Source: Paenibacillus cymbidii
GTDB lineage: Bacteria > Bacillota > Bacilli > Paenibacillales > NBRC-103111
Length of the DNA stretch: 64,000 nucleotides
Assembly (NCBI RefSeq): GCF_004764705.1
Contig: NZ_SHLX01000013.1
Coordinates: 1 to 64,000 of the forward strand
Direction: 5' to 3'
Part shown: positions 52,064-60,876 of the stretch, piece by piece
Numbering within the stretch: position 1 is the stretch's first letter
Layout of the letters: every line of letters begins with the position of its first letter
Made by a program: the position numbers and the translations under genes
The notes under the pieces: model-generated
Told to the model about the DNA's origin: nothing
Databases searched by the model: none
Seen by the model: the letters and a program-made list of their open reading frames with translations, nothing else

Positions 52064-53008
52064 CTACTTTACGCTATAACGATTGCTAAGCAGCTTGCCC
52101 GCAAGAGTCAATAGCAACGTTACCGCAAATACCATCAGACCAAAAATAATTCCGGCCGCCGAGCCAAGTCCGATCCGCGGCATGCCTCCTGTTGTAAATA
52201 CCGTGTTATAAATGAACAGATCTGCTGTAGTCGTGGCGAAGTATGGCCCGCCTCCTGTTAAAGTGAGTACCAAATCGAATACATTAAATCCCCCGATGAT
52301 GCTGAGCAATAAAATTACTGCCGCGCCTGGAAGCAGGAGTGGCCACGTAATATGTCGAAACGTATTGATTGCATTGCTTCCGTCGATCTTTGCCGCTTCG
52401 TACACATCTTGTGGCAGCGACTGCAGGATCGCCAGCCAATAGACCATTTTTAATCCGAATTGAATCCACGCGCCAATGATAATTAAAATGATCAGCGCTG
52501 TGGACGCATCCACAAACCAATTGACAGCTTGATCGATGATACCCAATTTGATCAAGACATTATTGACCAGCGAACCTTCATTGCCGAATATCAGTCTCAT
52601 CACAATACCGATGATGGCTGTTGTCGAAATCACCGGGATGAAAAATATCGTCCGGAACAATGCCTTCCCTTTCATAAACTTCGCATTAAGCAGCAAGGCC
52701 AACGACAATGAACCGGGCATCACAATCACGAGAATGCCGCCGATATAAATAAAACTTGTTTTAACCGCTCTCCAAAACTGTTCATCGGCAATAATGGTTT
52801 TAAAATTATCAAGTCCGATGTAATCCTCCAGCGGTCCGAAACCGTAATAATCAAAGAAAACATACACATAGCTCATAATAATCGGATAGATGGTAAAGAC
52901 CAGAAATAATAATAGCTGCGGGAGAAGGAAAATATACGCCCAAATAATCCTTTTGACCTTTAATGCATGCAACCTGCCGGTTTTCTTTTGAGGTTCTTGA
53001 ACTGCCAT
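52064..53008 (-). CDS. CUT1 ABC transporter permease (UgpA/LplB type)
   Basis: A 314-residue permease with six membrane helices, a basic N-terminal cytoplasmic tail and the EAA loop YEAAKIDGSNAINTFRHITWPLLLP (about 212-235). GGAGGTGA lies upstream. It is 7 bases from an in-frame GTG at 53014 and 13 from the ATG at 53008, so either may be the start. It forms the transport channel with the MalG-like protein downstream. Confidence 0.92.
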   Translation of the reverse strand: MAVQEPQKKTGRLHALKVKRIIWAYIFLLPQLLLFLVFTIYPIIMSYVYVFFDYYGFGPLEDYIGLDNFKTIIADEQFWRAVKTSFIYIGGILVIVMPGSLSLALLLNAKFMKGKALFRTIFFIPVISTTAIIGIVMRLIFGNEGSLVNNVLIKLGIIDQAVNWFVDASTALIILIIIGAWIQFGLKMVYWLAILQSLPQDVYEAAKIDGSNAINTFRHITWPLLLPGAAVILLLSIIGGFNVFDLVLTLTGGGPYFATTTADLFIYNTVFTTGGMPRIGLGSAAGIIFGLMVFAVTLLLTLAGKLLSNRYSVK

Positions 53009-53073
53009 TTGCACTCGAAGCTCACCTCCACGGAACAAGGGCAGGCGATTACACCCACCCTTGATGGTAAATC

Positions 53074-54585
53074 TTACTTGGACTTATAATTTTCGAATGG
53101 CTTCCAACTCGGGAATACGAAATCCTTCTTAGACACGGGAGGATTTTTCTTATTCGCAGTCTCAATGGCGGTATCCCATACCTTGTTCGTATCTGCATTC
53201 ACCTTGTCAAGGGCTGCTTGCAGATCCGGAATCTGGCCAGCCAAATAACCATAAAATACATTTTCGACGGTGACGGAAGGCTTCTTCGCAGCCGCTTCCG
53301 TATACACATCAATCAACTTTTCATTAGCCGTTCTAGGGTTTGGCACGTCTTTGTACAATTTATCGATCATTCCGGTTAACTTGTTGAACAGTTGGGAATC
53401 CGTCTTTACCGTCGTATTCACGGCAATAACAGGAGATCTCACCCATCCTTTTTCCACACCGGATTTGAATGTGTCTTCCATGAAAAATTCAATGAACTTC
53501 TTCACTTCTTCAGGATGCTTGGTTTTCTTATTCACTTGCCACGATTGTTGATCGCCCGCCCCATTAAAAGGAATATAAAACGGCTTGCCGTCCTTCGTGG
53601 GAATGTTCATTACCCCTATTTTGTTTGAATCGAATAGCCAGGTGGACTCAATATGTTGAAAAGTAAAAGCAATGTCTTTGCCATCCAGGAACGGTTGTCT
53701 GATTTCGCCGTTTGACATGGTAAGCCAGTTAGGCAGAAACAGCTTTTCGTCATCTAATTTTTTGAAAAATTTCATTGCCTCTACCAATCCGGGATTGTTA
53801 TATACGTATTGACCCGTGCTGTAGTTAAACCCATCCGAAATCTCCGGATTGACCGATGAAGACATCGCATTTAAATAAGCGGTATGGAACCAAAACAAAT
53901 CGGACTTGCCCGAGACCGCGATGCCATATTTCAAATTGTTCGCTTCTTTTGTTTTTTTGACGATTTCTATAAACTGATCATAAGTCAATTGCTTGTCCAA
54001 ATCGGCCTCCGTATAGCCTGCTTTGGCAATCATTTCCTTGTTATAATAGACCAAGGGTACCGCCGGGCGCGGGTCGCGTTGCGGGACATTATACACCTTG
54101 CCGTTCAACATGGTTACTCCTTCCGTGAATGTACCGGGTATAAACTCGGCAAGCTTCGCAGGAGGAAAGATATCGTTCAAATCCTTGAGCAAGTCAAGCT
54201 GAATCATTTTTTGCAAGGTAATGGTAAGATCGTTCATGAACAAATCCGGCAAGCTATTTCCCGCAATGGCGGCTTGCATCGAGGCTGAATATTGGGCAGC
54301 AGGGATGTCATTCACTTCGATTGTGATCAATGGATTTGCTTTCTGAAACCTCTCGATCGTAGTTGTCAGCATATCTCTGTAAGGACGGCCGATTCGATAC
54401 CAAATTTTGAGAGTAACCGGCTCCTGCGGTTTCTTGACCGTTTCCGCAGGTTTTACGCTGGCAGAACTGGCCGGACTGGCCGGACTGCTTGCTGTCGGTT
54501 CGTTTTTGGTGCCGGAACATGCCGCCAAGAAAACACTCAATGACAAAATGACCACCATTGCAAGCAACAAATTTCTTTTTGTCAT
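53074..54585 (-). CDS. ABC transporter substrate-binding lipoprotein
   Basis: A 503-residue extracellular solute-binding protein (family 1 type). The lipoprotein signal ends in FLAAC with the lipidated Cys at 23, followed by a Ser/Pro/Thr-rich linker and a binding domain beginning VTLKIWYRIGRPYRD. The ATG at 54585 has AAGGGGAAG upstream; a longer frame upstream is not coding. As first gene of the leftward cluster it probably gives the highest expression and delivers the substrate to the two permeases. Confidence 0.93.
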   Translation of the reverse strand: MTKRNLLLAMVVILSLSVFLAACSGTKNEPTASSPASPASSASVKPAETVKKPQEPVTLKIWYRIGRPYRDMLTTTIERFQKANPLITIEVNDIPAAQYSASMQAAIAGNSLPDLFMNDLTITLQKMIQLDLLKDLNDIFPPAKLAEFIPGTFTEGVTMLNGKVYNVPQRDPRPAVPLVYYNKEMIAKAGYTEADLDKQLTYDQFIEIVKKTKEANNLKYGIAVSGKSDLFWFHTAYLNAMSSSVNPEISDGFNYSTGQYVYNNPGLVEAMKFFKKLDDEKLFLPNWLTMSNGEIRQPFLDGKDIAFTFQHIESTWLFDSNKIGVMNIPTKDGKPFYIPFNGAGDQQSWQVNKKTKHPEEVKKFIEFFMEDTFKSGVEKGWVRSPVIAVNTTVKTDSQLFNKLTGMIDKLYKDVPNPRTANEKLIDVYTEAAAKKPSVTVENVFYGYLAGQIPDLQAALDKVNADTNKVWDTAIETANKKNPPVSKKDFVFPSWKPFENYKSK

Positions 54586-54703
54586 CCAACTTCCCCTTTT
54601 CAATGAGTTATGGTTGCCTCGTAATCGTACCATCCTTTTTTGACCCCCATTGTTATAACTTTTTAATAAAATTGTACTACTTTTTTTGCGCAACGTTTGC
54701 ATA

Positions 54704-54733
54704 TTGAACAGGCAATTCGCTTTGTAGTATATT
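54704..54733 (+). promoter_or_regulatory. Promoter of the YesM-like kinase gene
   Basis: TTGAAC (54704-54709) and TATATT (54728-54733) with an 18-base spacer. The same divergent gap (54586-54752) must also hold the leftward promoter of the transporter/catabolic cluster and any binding site of the YesN-like regulator. Confidence 0.5.
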
Positions 54734-54752
54734 GCTAGTGAGGTGGATCACG

Positions 54753-56555
54753 ATGTTCCAAACTTCCAGCCCCTTGAAGAACCAGCTGTTTTTCATTCTG
54801 ATCCTTTGTTTGATTGCACCCTTGTTTATCGTCAGTTACTTTTCGCAATTCTCCATGTACCACGCAAGCACAAAGTTTGTTACGGAAAATTCCGAACTCA
54901 ATGCCGACAACGGAGTTGCAATCATTGAATCGTATTTCACCCAATTCGAAAAAACCATCAACGATTTGTCCTTCACCGCGCCGTTTCAACTTTTTCTGCA
55001 AAACCTTGATGATCCCACCTATTCTCAACAACTGTTCGGCTTCGAGATTGAAAAGCCGCTGCGGATTGCAATCATTAACAAATCCGAGGTAGTCGATGTC
55101 ATGTTTATTGCCCGTTCCTCCACCATTTATCCGGCCATGAAGAATAGAAACGCTCTTTTGGATCCTTCCTATCAAATAGGAAACGACCCTGCTTATGAGC
55201 AAGTTTTCTCGAAAAACTCCTCTCAATTAATCGGGCCCCATGAACTTAAGTTTATTCAATCCCCTAGACCAACTGTTGTCTCTGTTATTAAGCCCATGAT
55301 CAATTATGCGAATTTTACGATTGATGGATGGTTTATGATTAATTTTGATGCAAAGTCGATCATGGAGATCCTGACTGCAGCTCATTCGGAGAAAACAAAC
55401 ACTTTTCTTCTTTACAACATCCGCAACGGCATGTATATCGCCGATAAGAACGTTTCGGACGATATCCTCCAGGAAGTGAATACTCTTTTTCGCAACAACG
55501 CTGCAAATGTGGAAAGTCAGATTATCAACATCCGCTCGATCGATTATTTGCTTACCAACCGAACCTTGATGTTCGAGGATTGGAGATTGGTCAGCTTGAT
55601 CTCCTTCGACACCTTGATGAAGGGGACCAAATCCACCCGAAATTTGACCTACATCATCGGTGCCATCTGCTTTGTGGTCGCCTCGCTTCTATCCTTCGTC
55701 TTTATTATGCAAATCTTGAAACCGGTATATCGGTTAAAACACAGCATGAATTTGTTCGGCAACGGCATTATTTCCAAGGTGCGCAAAATCCCTCGAAACG
55801 AACTGGGGTATTTGATCCAGACTTTCAATCAAATGCTGGATGAACGCAAGAAAATGGAGGATGAGATTGTTCAGAAGACGATTTGGGGCAAGGAAAAAGA
55901 ACTGCTTCAGTTGCAGGCGCAGGTGAATCCGCATTTTCTATTCAACACGTTGGGCACCATTGAAGCTTTAGCCGATCGTGGGCAAAAGCGGGATGTTGCG
56001 GAACTGATCCACGAAGTCGCCAACATTCTCCGGTACAATATCCGCAATGACAAGGGATGGGTAAAGCTGCATGAAGAAATCGAGTATGTGAAATACTTTC
56101 AAAACATTCATTTCTACCGGTACCATCGGCCCGTTGCGATCCATTACCACGTGGATGAAAGCGCTAACAACCTTTTGTTTATCAAACTTGGCTTGCAGCC
56201 TTTTGTCGAAAATGCGCTGAAATACGGATGGAACGAATTGAAGAATGCCGACTATTTTGCCGTCGAGCTTCAGATTGCGTTGGTCGATAACCGTCTTCAA
56301 ATCCAGATCTCCGACAATGGGCCCGGATTCGATCCACAGGTGTTGGAACATCTTCGGGAGATGCTGCAATCGCCTGCAGATCGGATTCCTGCCTACTTCT
56401 CCAGACATACCGGGATCTTCAATACTTATCGACGCTTTCGACTCATCTACGGCGATGCGTTATCCATGTCCTTTCATAACCGGGAGCACGCCGGGGCTGC
56501 TGTAACGATCAACATCCCCCTTTCAGTTCCCGACCCTTCCGCAGACGTTGAATAA
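54753..56555 (+). CDS. YesM-type sensor histidine kinase
   Basis: A 600-residue membrane kinase. One N-terminal helix (about 13-35), a large extracellular sensor region (about 36-295), a second helix (about 297-320), a HAMP-like linker and a His_kinase/GHKL catalytic part with QVNPHFLFNTL (His near 396), LQPFVENALKYG and SDNGPGFD. This is the LytS/YesM architecture that pairs with YesN. It is divergent from the binding-protein gene and senses the extracellular sugar-like inducer. The ATG at 54753 follows GAGGTGG. Confidence 0.93.
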   Translation: MFQTSSPLKNQLFFILILCLIAPLFIVSYFSQFSMYHASTKFVTENSELNADNGVAIIESYFTQFEKTINDLSFTAPFQLFLQNLDDPTYSQQLFGFEIEKPLRIAIINKSEVVDVMFIARSSTIYPAMKNRNALLDPSYQIGNDPAYEQVFSKNSSQLIGPHELKFIQSPRPTVVSVIKPMINYANFTIDGWFMINFDAKSIMEILTAAHSEKTNTFLLYNIRNGMYIADKNVSDDILQEVNTLFRNNAANVESQIINIRSIDYLLTNRTLMFEDWRLVSLISFDTLMKGTKSTRNLTYIIGAICFVVASLLSFVFIMQILKPVYRLKHSMNLFGNGIISKVRKIPRNELGYLIQTFNQMLDERKKMEDEIVQKTIWGKEKELLQLQAQVNPHFLFNTLGTIEALADRGQKRDVAELIHEVANILRYNIRNDKGWVKLHEEIEYVKYFQNIHFYRYHRPVAIHYHVDESANNLLFIKLGLQPFVENALKYGWNELKNADYFAVELQIALVDNRLQIQISDNGPGFDPQVLEHLREMLQSPADRIPAYFSRHTGIFNTYRRFRLIYGDALSMSFHNREHAGAAVTINIPLSVPDPSADVE

Positions 56556-56613
56556 TTCTTTCTCGACCTGATGGTGTTGCCCGCGGCAAGAGCCTAACAG
56601 TTCCTACACACAG

Positions 56614-56660
56614 CAACAACCCCGGCAGGGGCTGCTTTCGCATTCCTGCCAGGGTTGTTG
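56614..56660. terminator. Stem-loop between convergent genes
   Basis: CAACAACCC.GGCAGG pairs with CCTGCC.AGGGTTGTTG over about 15 bp. There is no long T-run on either strand, so its strength is uncertain. Confidence 0.6.
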
Positions 56661-56666
56661 GAAAGG

Positions 56667-59600
56667 TTATTGCGACAAACCGATGCCGGGATACGGAGAG
56701 GTCGCATCCGAGCGGAAATCGTCGTGCATCGGCGACACCAGCTGCCAGGTGAGCGGATTCGTCGTCGGGTTTTTGCCGGTGTGCGTGCCCGGTTCGATGC
56801 AAACGTACAGCGCGTCCGTAGGCTGATAATAGACGTAATCGCCTTCATTGTAATAGATGTGCATATCGGACAGATCCGGCATATTGTACAGATCCGAATA
56901 ATCGTCCCAACGCTCGACCAAGGTCCAATCGAAATTGGCCGGGAACGTAATGTCCTTGAATACGATCGGAGCCAGAGTGAGGTTGGTCGAGTTCCCCGCC
57001 GCGTATACGTTCCCCGTCACGGCGTTGTCGCCGCCGATCGTGTCGATGAAGTCCTTGCTGCCGTCATGGACGTTGTCGTTGAACAGAAGCGGGTTGTGCG
57101 TATTGTGGCTGGCGTAGAACAGCCGGTTCTCGTCGGTATGGCCGGGCAGCTCGTCATACTGGTAATTGTACTGCCGGATAATATTATCCTCGAACCTCAA
57201 TGTCGTCGAATAGTTCGTATCCATATTGTGAATGTAGGACAGTACGCTCCGCCCGTGCGAGAAGTAGTTGTCGTGCACATACACTTCGTCGTTCGGGTCA
57301 AGCGTTTCGCCGGTAGCGGCCGTGAACCATAGCTCGAACGTTTTGCTGGCGCCGCCGATGAACACATTGTGGTCGATTTCGGCGCTGCCGCTGCGTTGCG
57401 AATACTGGAGACAGCCGTCCTGGAACAAATCGAACGGACTTTTCCAATCGGTTGCGCACATGACGACGACGTTATTGTGAACCTTGACGCCGTCCCCCAT
57501 GTTGGTCAACTGAATGCCTTCCGTTCCCGTGCGCAGCACGCGGTTGTTGTAAATTTCCAGATTGGTGAACAGATGCTGGTTGTCGGTGGCACCCGTGTTG
57601 CCGATATACATCCCTTCCGAGTCGGTATCGTGGATGTACATGTCGTGAATTTTGACGCCGTCCATCGTGGCATCCGGTTTTTTGTCTGTTTTGATCAACA
57701 GGCCGGCAAAACCGGAATCGGCCACTTCCATGTAGGACAGCTCGAAGTTCGTCGCATAGTTGCCGATGCTGACGCCGTTGGTATTGCTGCGGCCCACCTC
57801 AATGCCGTAGTGGCCCGGGGAATTGGCGTAATCGCCGCCCTTATGGCCGGGATAATTGACATTGCCCGTCTTCAGGTCACTGTCGTATTCGCCGGTCAAT
57901 ATCCAGTTCGATCCTCCGCCGAGCACGACCGAGTATGTGAAGATGCCGGTCACCTTCACCTGCCCGCCGTAATTGGTAATAATAAGCGGCGGTTTGTTGG
58001 CTGCGCGCTTAGGCAAACCGTCAAGCTTGAGATACTGATAAGTGCCTGCGGGTATATACAAACGCTCGAGGTTCTCCCAATCGACATCGGGTAAATCTTT
58101 TGTAATGTCTCCGAAAAAAATGTCATTATGGCCCTGCACCGGAAGCACATACGACCTGAATTTGGTAATCTCGATTACGACCGATCCCACTACGTTTGAG
58201 CCGTCCTGGGCGGTTGCCGTGACGGTTACCGTGCCGTCCGTCACCGCAGACAACAAGCCGGTCGAACTGATGGTGGCGCTGCCGGTTCCGTTCGCGACCG
58301 ACCAGGTATATGTGCTGTCCGTAGCCGTGTAGGGGAACACTTCGGCCGTCATTTGCAGCGTTTCGCCTTTCAGCACGCTGGTTGCGCCGCCGACGCCCGT
58401 TACGGTAATTTGCGTGACCGGAATTGTCGGCGCGTCCTGAATGCCGTTTCCGTTGGCGTCGATCCAGCCGATGATGGCGTATTCCTTCGCCCGATTCGTC
58501 ATGGAAGCGGCGGAATGCAGGATCAAATACCGCGCCTTCGGCGCAACCGGGCTTCCGCCAACCTCGCTATCCTTGCGCCACGGCGTCGTCGTTCCGGTAT
58601 TCAGTCCTTGCGCGGTGTTGAAATTGATCGCGATTTCCGTGAACCCGCTGTCATTGACGATGTTCTTGTCATTGTCCCACCACAATTCCTGATAAGGCGT
58701 CTGGTTGCCGACGGACGAGGCGCGATATTGGGTCCAGGTCGACGTGATTCTGACCTTGCTCCAATCGGGGCCAAAATCGATATAGCCGTACCGGTTGCTG
58801 TAATACGGGCCATCGTTCGTCCCCGCGCCGTCCGTCGGTTTGCCGTAGTTCGCATCGTAGGTCGGTTGACCGTCGAAAGCGTAGTTCATCGGAAAAAACT
58901 GACTGCCGGAACCGGTTGTCGTGCCGGCGTCGACGGGAGTAATGAGCTGCAGCACCTCATTGCCCTGCTCGGTCAGCGTCACCTGCTTCGTGCCGGAAAC
59001 GCCGGATCCGTCCTGTGCTGTCGCCCGCACCGTTACGATGCCGTTCGACACTGCCGTCAGCAGGCCCCCCGCATCGATGGTCGCCCTTCCCGTTCCGTAT
59101 TCCACCGACCAGGTCACCGCTTGGTCGGTTGCATTGGAGGGCGCAATCGCCGCCGACATCTGCAGCGAGCCGTGGTAGGTATCGATCGAGTCGACTCCGC
59201 CTGCCCCCGTCACCGTGATGCCGGTCACCAGCTTCTGGCTCGTGCCGACGATCGCATATTCGCTGGCCCGGTTCGTCATGCCAGAGGGAGACTTCAGCAC
59301 CAGATACCGCGCCTGGGGCACAATCGGAACGGCATTGGCGTTGGTGTCCATTTTCCACTGCGCCGTTGCAAGGAACGGCAAGCTCTGCGCGCTGTTGAAG
59401 TTGAATCTCGTTTCGGTCAGGCCGCTGTCGTTCGTCGTATCCTTGTCGTCATCCCACCAAAGCTGGCTGTACGGGGTATGATTGCCCGCGCTGTAGGGAC
59501 GATACTTGGTCCAGGTCGACGAAATCCGGATGTCGGCCCAATCCGGTCCGAAATCGATGTACCCGTACCGGTCCGAATAGTAAGGAGCGAAGACGGCTCC

Positions 59601-59816
59601 GTCATCGCCAACCGGCTCGCCCGTCACTGCATCCCAATGAATGTCCGTGCTGTCAAATGCGTTCTCCATCGGAAAATACGTGCTGTAGGTCGCCGTACCG
59701 GCAGCATACGGCGCAATAATCCGGAGCGGCGCGCTTGCCTGCGCCTGTTTCCCTCCGGGCAGCAGAAGCGCCCATACCAACGCAAGACTCAACACTGCAC
59801 TGCACAACCTCTTCAT
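56667..59816 (-). CDS. Large secreted protein: duplicated N-module, two Ig-like domains, beta-helix
   Basis: A 1049-residue exported protein. A signal peptide (about 1-28, ending QAQA) is followed by a module of about 160 residues (YSDRYGYIDFGPDWADIRISSTWT, split near 80-103) and a Big_2-like domain (about 200-285). A second copy of both follows (YYSNRYGYIDFGPDW; TWSVANGTG..TVTVTATAQDGS). Residues about 560-960 have the short repeats of a right-handed parallel beta-helix (GIEVGRS, MYIHDTDSEGMYIGN, GIQLTNMGDGVKVHNN), as in polysaccharide lyases. The end (YNEGDYVYYQPTDALYVC..GKNP..W) resembles a small carbohydrate-binding module. GAGGAGG precedes the ATG. Probably a polysaccharide-binding or degrading protein; catalytic residues were not identified. 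Confidence 0.85.
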   Translation of the reverse strand: MKRLCSAVLSLALVWALLLPGGKQAQASAPLRIIAPYAAGTATYSTYFPMENAFDSTDIHWDAVTGEPVGDDGAVFAPYYSDRYGYIDFGPDWADIRISSTWTKYRPYSAGNHTPYSQLWWDDDKDTTNDSGLTETRFNFNSAQSLPFLATAQWKMDTNANAVPIVPQARYLVLKSPSGMTNRASEYAIVGTSQKLVTGITVTGAGGVDSIDTYHGSLQMSAAIAPSNATDQAVTWSVEYGTGRATIDAGGLLTAVSNGIVTVRATAQDGSGVSGTKQVTLTEQGNEVLQLITPVDAGTTTGSGSQFFPMNYAFDGQPTYDANYGKPTDGAGTNDGPYYSNRYGYIDFGPDWSKVRITSTWTQYRASSVGNQTPYQELWWDNDKNIVNDSGFTEIAINFNTAQGLNTGTTTPWRKDSEVGGSPVAPKARYLILHSAASMTNRAKEYAIIGWIDANGNGIQDAPTIPVTQITVTGVGGATSVLKGETLQMTAEVFPYTATDSTYTWSVANGTGSATISSTGLLSAVTDGTVTVTATAQDGSNVVGSVVIEITKFRSYVLPVQGHNDIFFGDITKDLPDVDWENLERLYIPAGTYQYLKLDGLPKRAANKPPLIITNYGGQVKVTGIFTYSVVLGGGSNWILTGEYDSDLKTGNVNYPGHKGGDYANSPGHYGIEVGRSNTNGVSIGNYATNFELSYMEVADSGFAGLLIKTDKKPDATMDGVKIHDMYIHDTDSEGMYIGNTGATDNQHLFTNLEIYNNRVLRTGTEGIQLTNMGDGVKVHNNVVVMCATDWKSPFDLFQDGCLQYSQRSGSAEIDHNVFIGGASKTFELWFTAATGETLDPNDEVYVHDNYFSHGRSVLSYIHNMDTNYSTTLRFEDNIIRQYNYQYDELPGHTDENRLFYASHNTHNPLLFNDNVHDGSKDFIDTIGGDNAVTGNVYAAGNSTNLTLAPIVFKDITFPANFDWTLVERWDDYSDLYNMPDLSDMHIYYNEGDYVYYQPTDALYVCIEPGTHTGKNPTTNPLTWQLVSPMHDDFRSDATSPYPGIGLSQ

Positions 59817-60187
59817 CACTTTCCTCCTCTAATTGGGGATTAAAAATAAACCGCTTTCACGAAGGAGCCCAACTCCTGTAAAACAAGCCGCAGCCCCATC
59901 GACAACCTAAATCATACCAAATGGGATAATGTCCGCCTATGAGGGAATCCAACGATTTCCATTGTTATATTCCAAATTGTATACATTGAATACAAAATAA
60001 GAAAAGCTTCTATCGAAGCACTCCGAAGAAGTCGGCCCGGCTTTAGCGGTAACTTTTCATGCCGAATCAGGAAGTTCCGCTCCGAAGCTTATCCTTTCTG
60101 ATTCTGTTAAAAATGACGATGAGCCTGTTTCCTTCTCCGAGGAAGCAGGCTCATCGTCATTTAACCGCCCTGTCGGGCAGATCCGAA
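59817..60187. repeat. Gap with a lone fourth copy of the 109-bp repeat (59998-60106)
   Basis: The copy at 59998-60106 is nearly identical to the three tandem copies at 2824-3150, with two visible differences (CTCCGAAG for CTTCGAAG, GTCGG for GTTGG). It lies between the promoter side of the large secreted protein and the RidA terminator. The stretch 59817-59997 is AT-rich leader and promoter DNA without a gene. Confidence 0.93.
60111..60162. terminator. Terminator of the RidA gene
   Basis: AAATGACGATGAGCCTG pairs perfectly with CAGGCTCATCGTCATTT, a 17-bp stem with a further internal TTCC/GGAA pairing. It can act in both directions. Confidence 0.85.
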
Positions 60188-60655
60188 CTAAGCTTTGAAC
60201 GAAACGATCATTTCGACTTCCGTCGACGCGCCGAGCGGCAGCGTATGGATGCCGAGCGCCGCGCGGGCATGGCGGCCGTCATCGCCGAACACGCCGACCA
60301 GCACGTCGCTTGCGGCGTTCATGATCGACGGGTGCTCCGTCACATGTTCGGCGCAGCTCAGGTAGCCGGTCACCTTCAGCACTTTGTCCAGCTTGTCGAG
60401 ACCGATGACGCTATCGAGCGATTCCAGGCAATTGATGATCGACAGGGCGGCCGATTTTTTGCCGTCCTCGATCGAAACGTCGGCGCCGATGCGCCCCTTG
60501 TACTGGAGTTCGCCGCTGGCGAAAGCGACGTGCCCCGACACGTACGCGATATGGCCGTCAATGCGGACGCCCATCACCGGACCCGGCGCCTTCGTTCCCG
60601 GCGCCGGCTTGTAGCCGGCTTCCGTTTTCAACTGTTCGTACAACTCGCGATTCAT
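60188..60655 (-). CDS. RidA family protein
   Basis: A 155-residue YjgF-type protein of the longer group (G-x-K-A-P-G-P motif near residue 20-26, AYVSGHVAF, IINCLESLDSVIGLDKLDKVLKVTGYLSC, GVFGDDGRHARAALGIHTLPLG, VEMIVSF). It is distinct from the RidA in the catabolic island and has high GC like the chromosome around it. It is probably an imine deaminase or detoxifying enzyme. GGGAGGCAGCAC precedes the ATG. It is divergent from katG. Confidence 0.88.
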   Translation of the reverse strand: MNRELYEQLKTEAGYKPAPGTKAPGPVMGVRIDGHIAYVSGHVAFASGELQYKGRIGADVSIEDGKKSAALSIINCLESLDSVIGLDKLDKVLKVTGYLSCAEHVTEHPSIMNAASDVLVGVFGDDGRHARAALGIHTLPLGASTEVEMIVSFKA

Positions 60656-60713
60656 TTGTGCTGCCTCCCGCTTGGGTCGATTTAAAGTAGAACGTGGAAC
60701 GTTGTCCTTAACT

Positions 60714-60876
60714 AATTATAATACTAGGTTTGCGATCCATTGGACAGGCGAATCTTTCACCGCGTCAATTATCGCCGCACCTTGCCGATGAAAATTAATC
60801 CTTGCGCTACCCCTTCTCTTGTATAATGGAATGAGTATGATTCGCTCATTACGATTCATTGACGGGAGAGGTATGG
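60714..60876 (+). promoter_or_regulatory. katG upstream region: -10 box, inverted repeat, weak PerR-like site
   Basis: TATAAT is at 60822-60827. Just downstream, AATGAG..CTCATT forms an inverted repeat (about 60829-60851) positioned as an operator would be. AATTATAA at 60714-60721 matches one half of a PerR box, but the other half is poor (about 11 of 15 overall). Peroxide control is expected for katG; these sites are by-eye candidates only. Confidence 0.35.

Noticed and set aside
54688..54702. CcpA (cre) site in the divergent transporter/kinase promoter region
   Set aside because: TGCGCAACGTTTGCA is palindrome-like but mismatches several conserved cre positions and is one base too long. Left as unproven.
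58353..59843. Plus-strand 496-codon frame opposite the large secreted protein
   Set aside because: The composition (Arg/Val/Gln-rich) is a mirror of the Ig-like repeats; no start site and no domain.
60859..60876. TTG start six codons upstream for katG
   Set aside because: The ATG at 60877 has GGGAGAGG at suitable spacing and begins like other KatG proteins.
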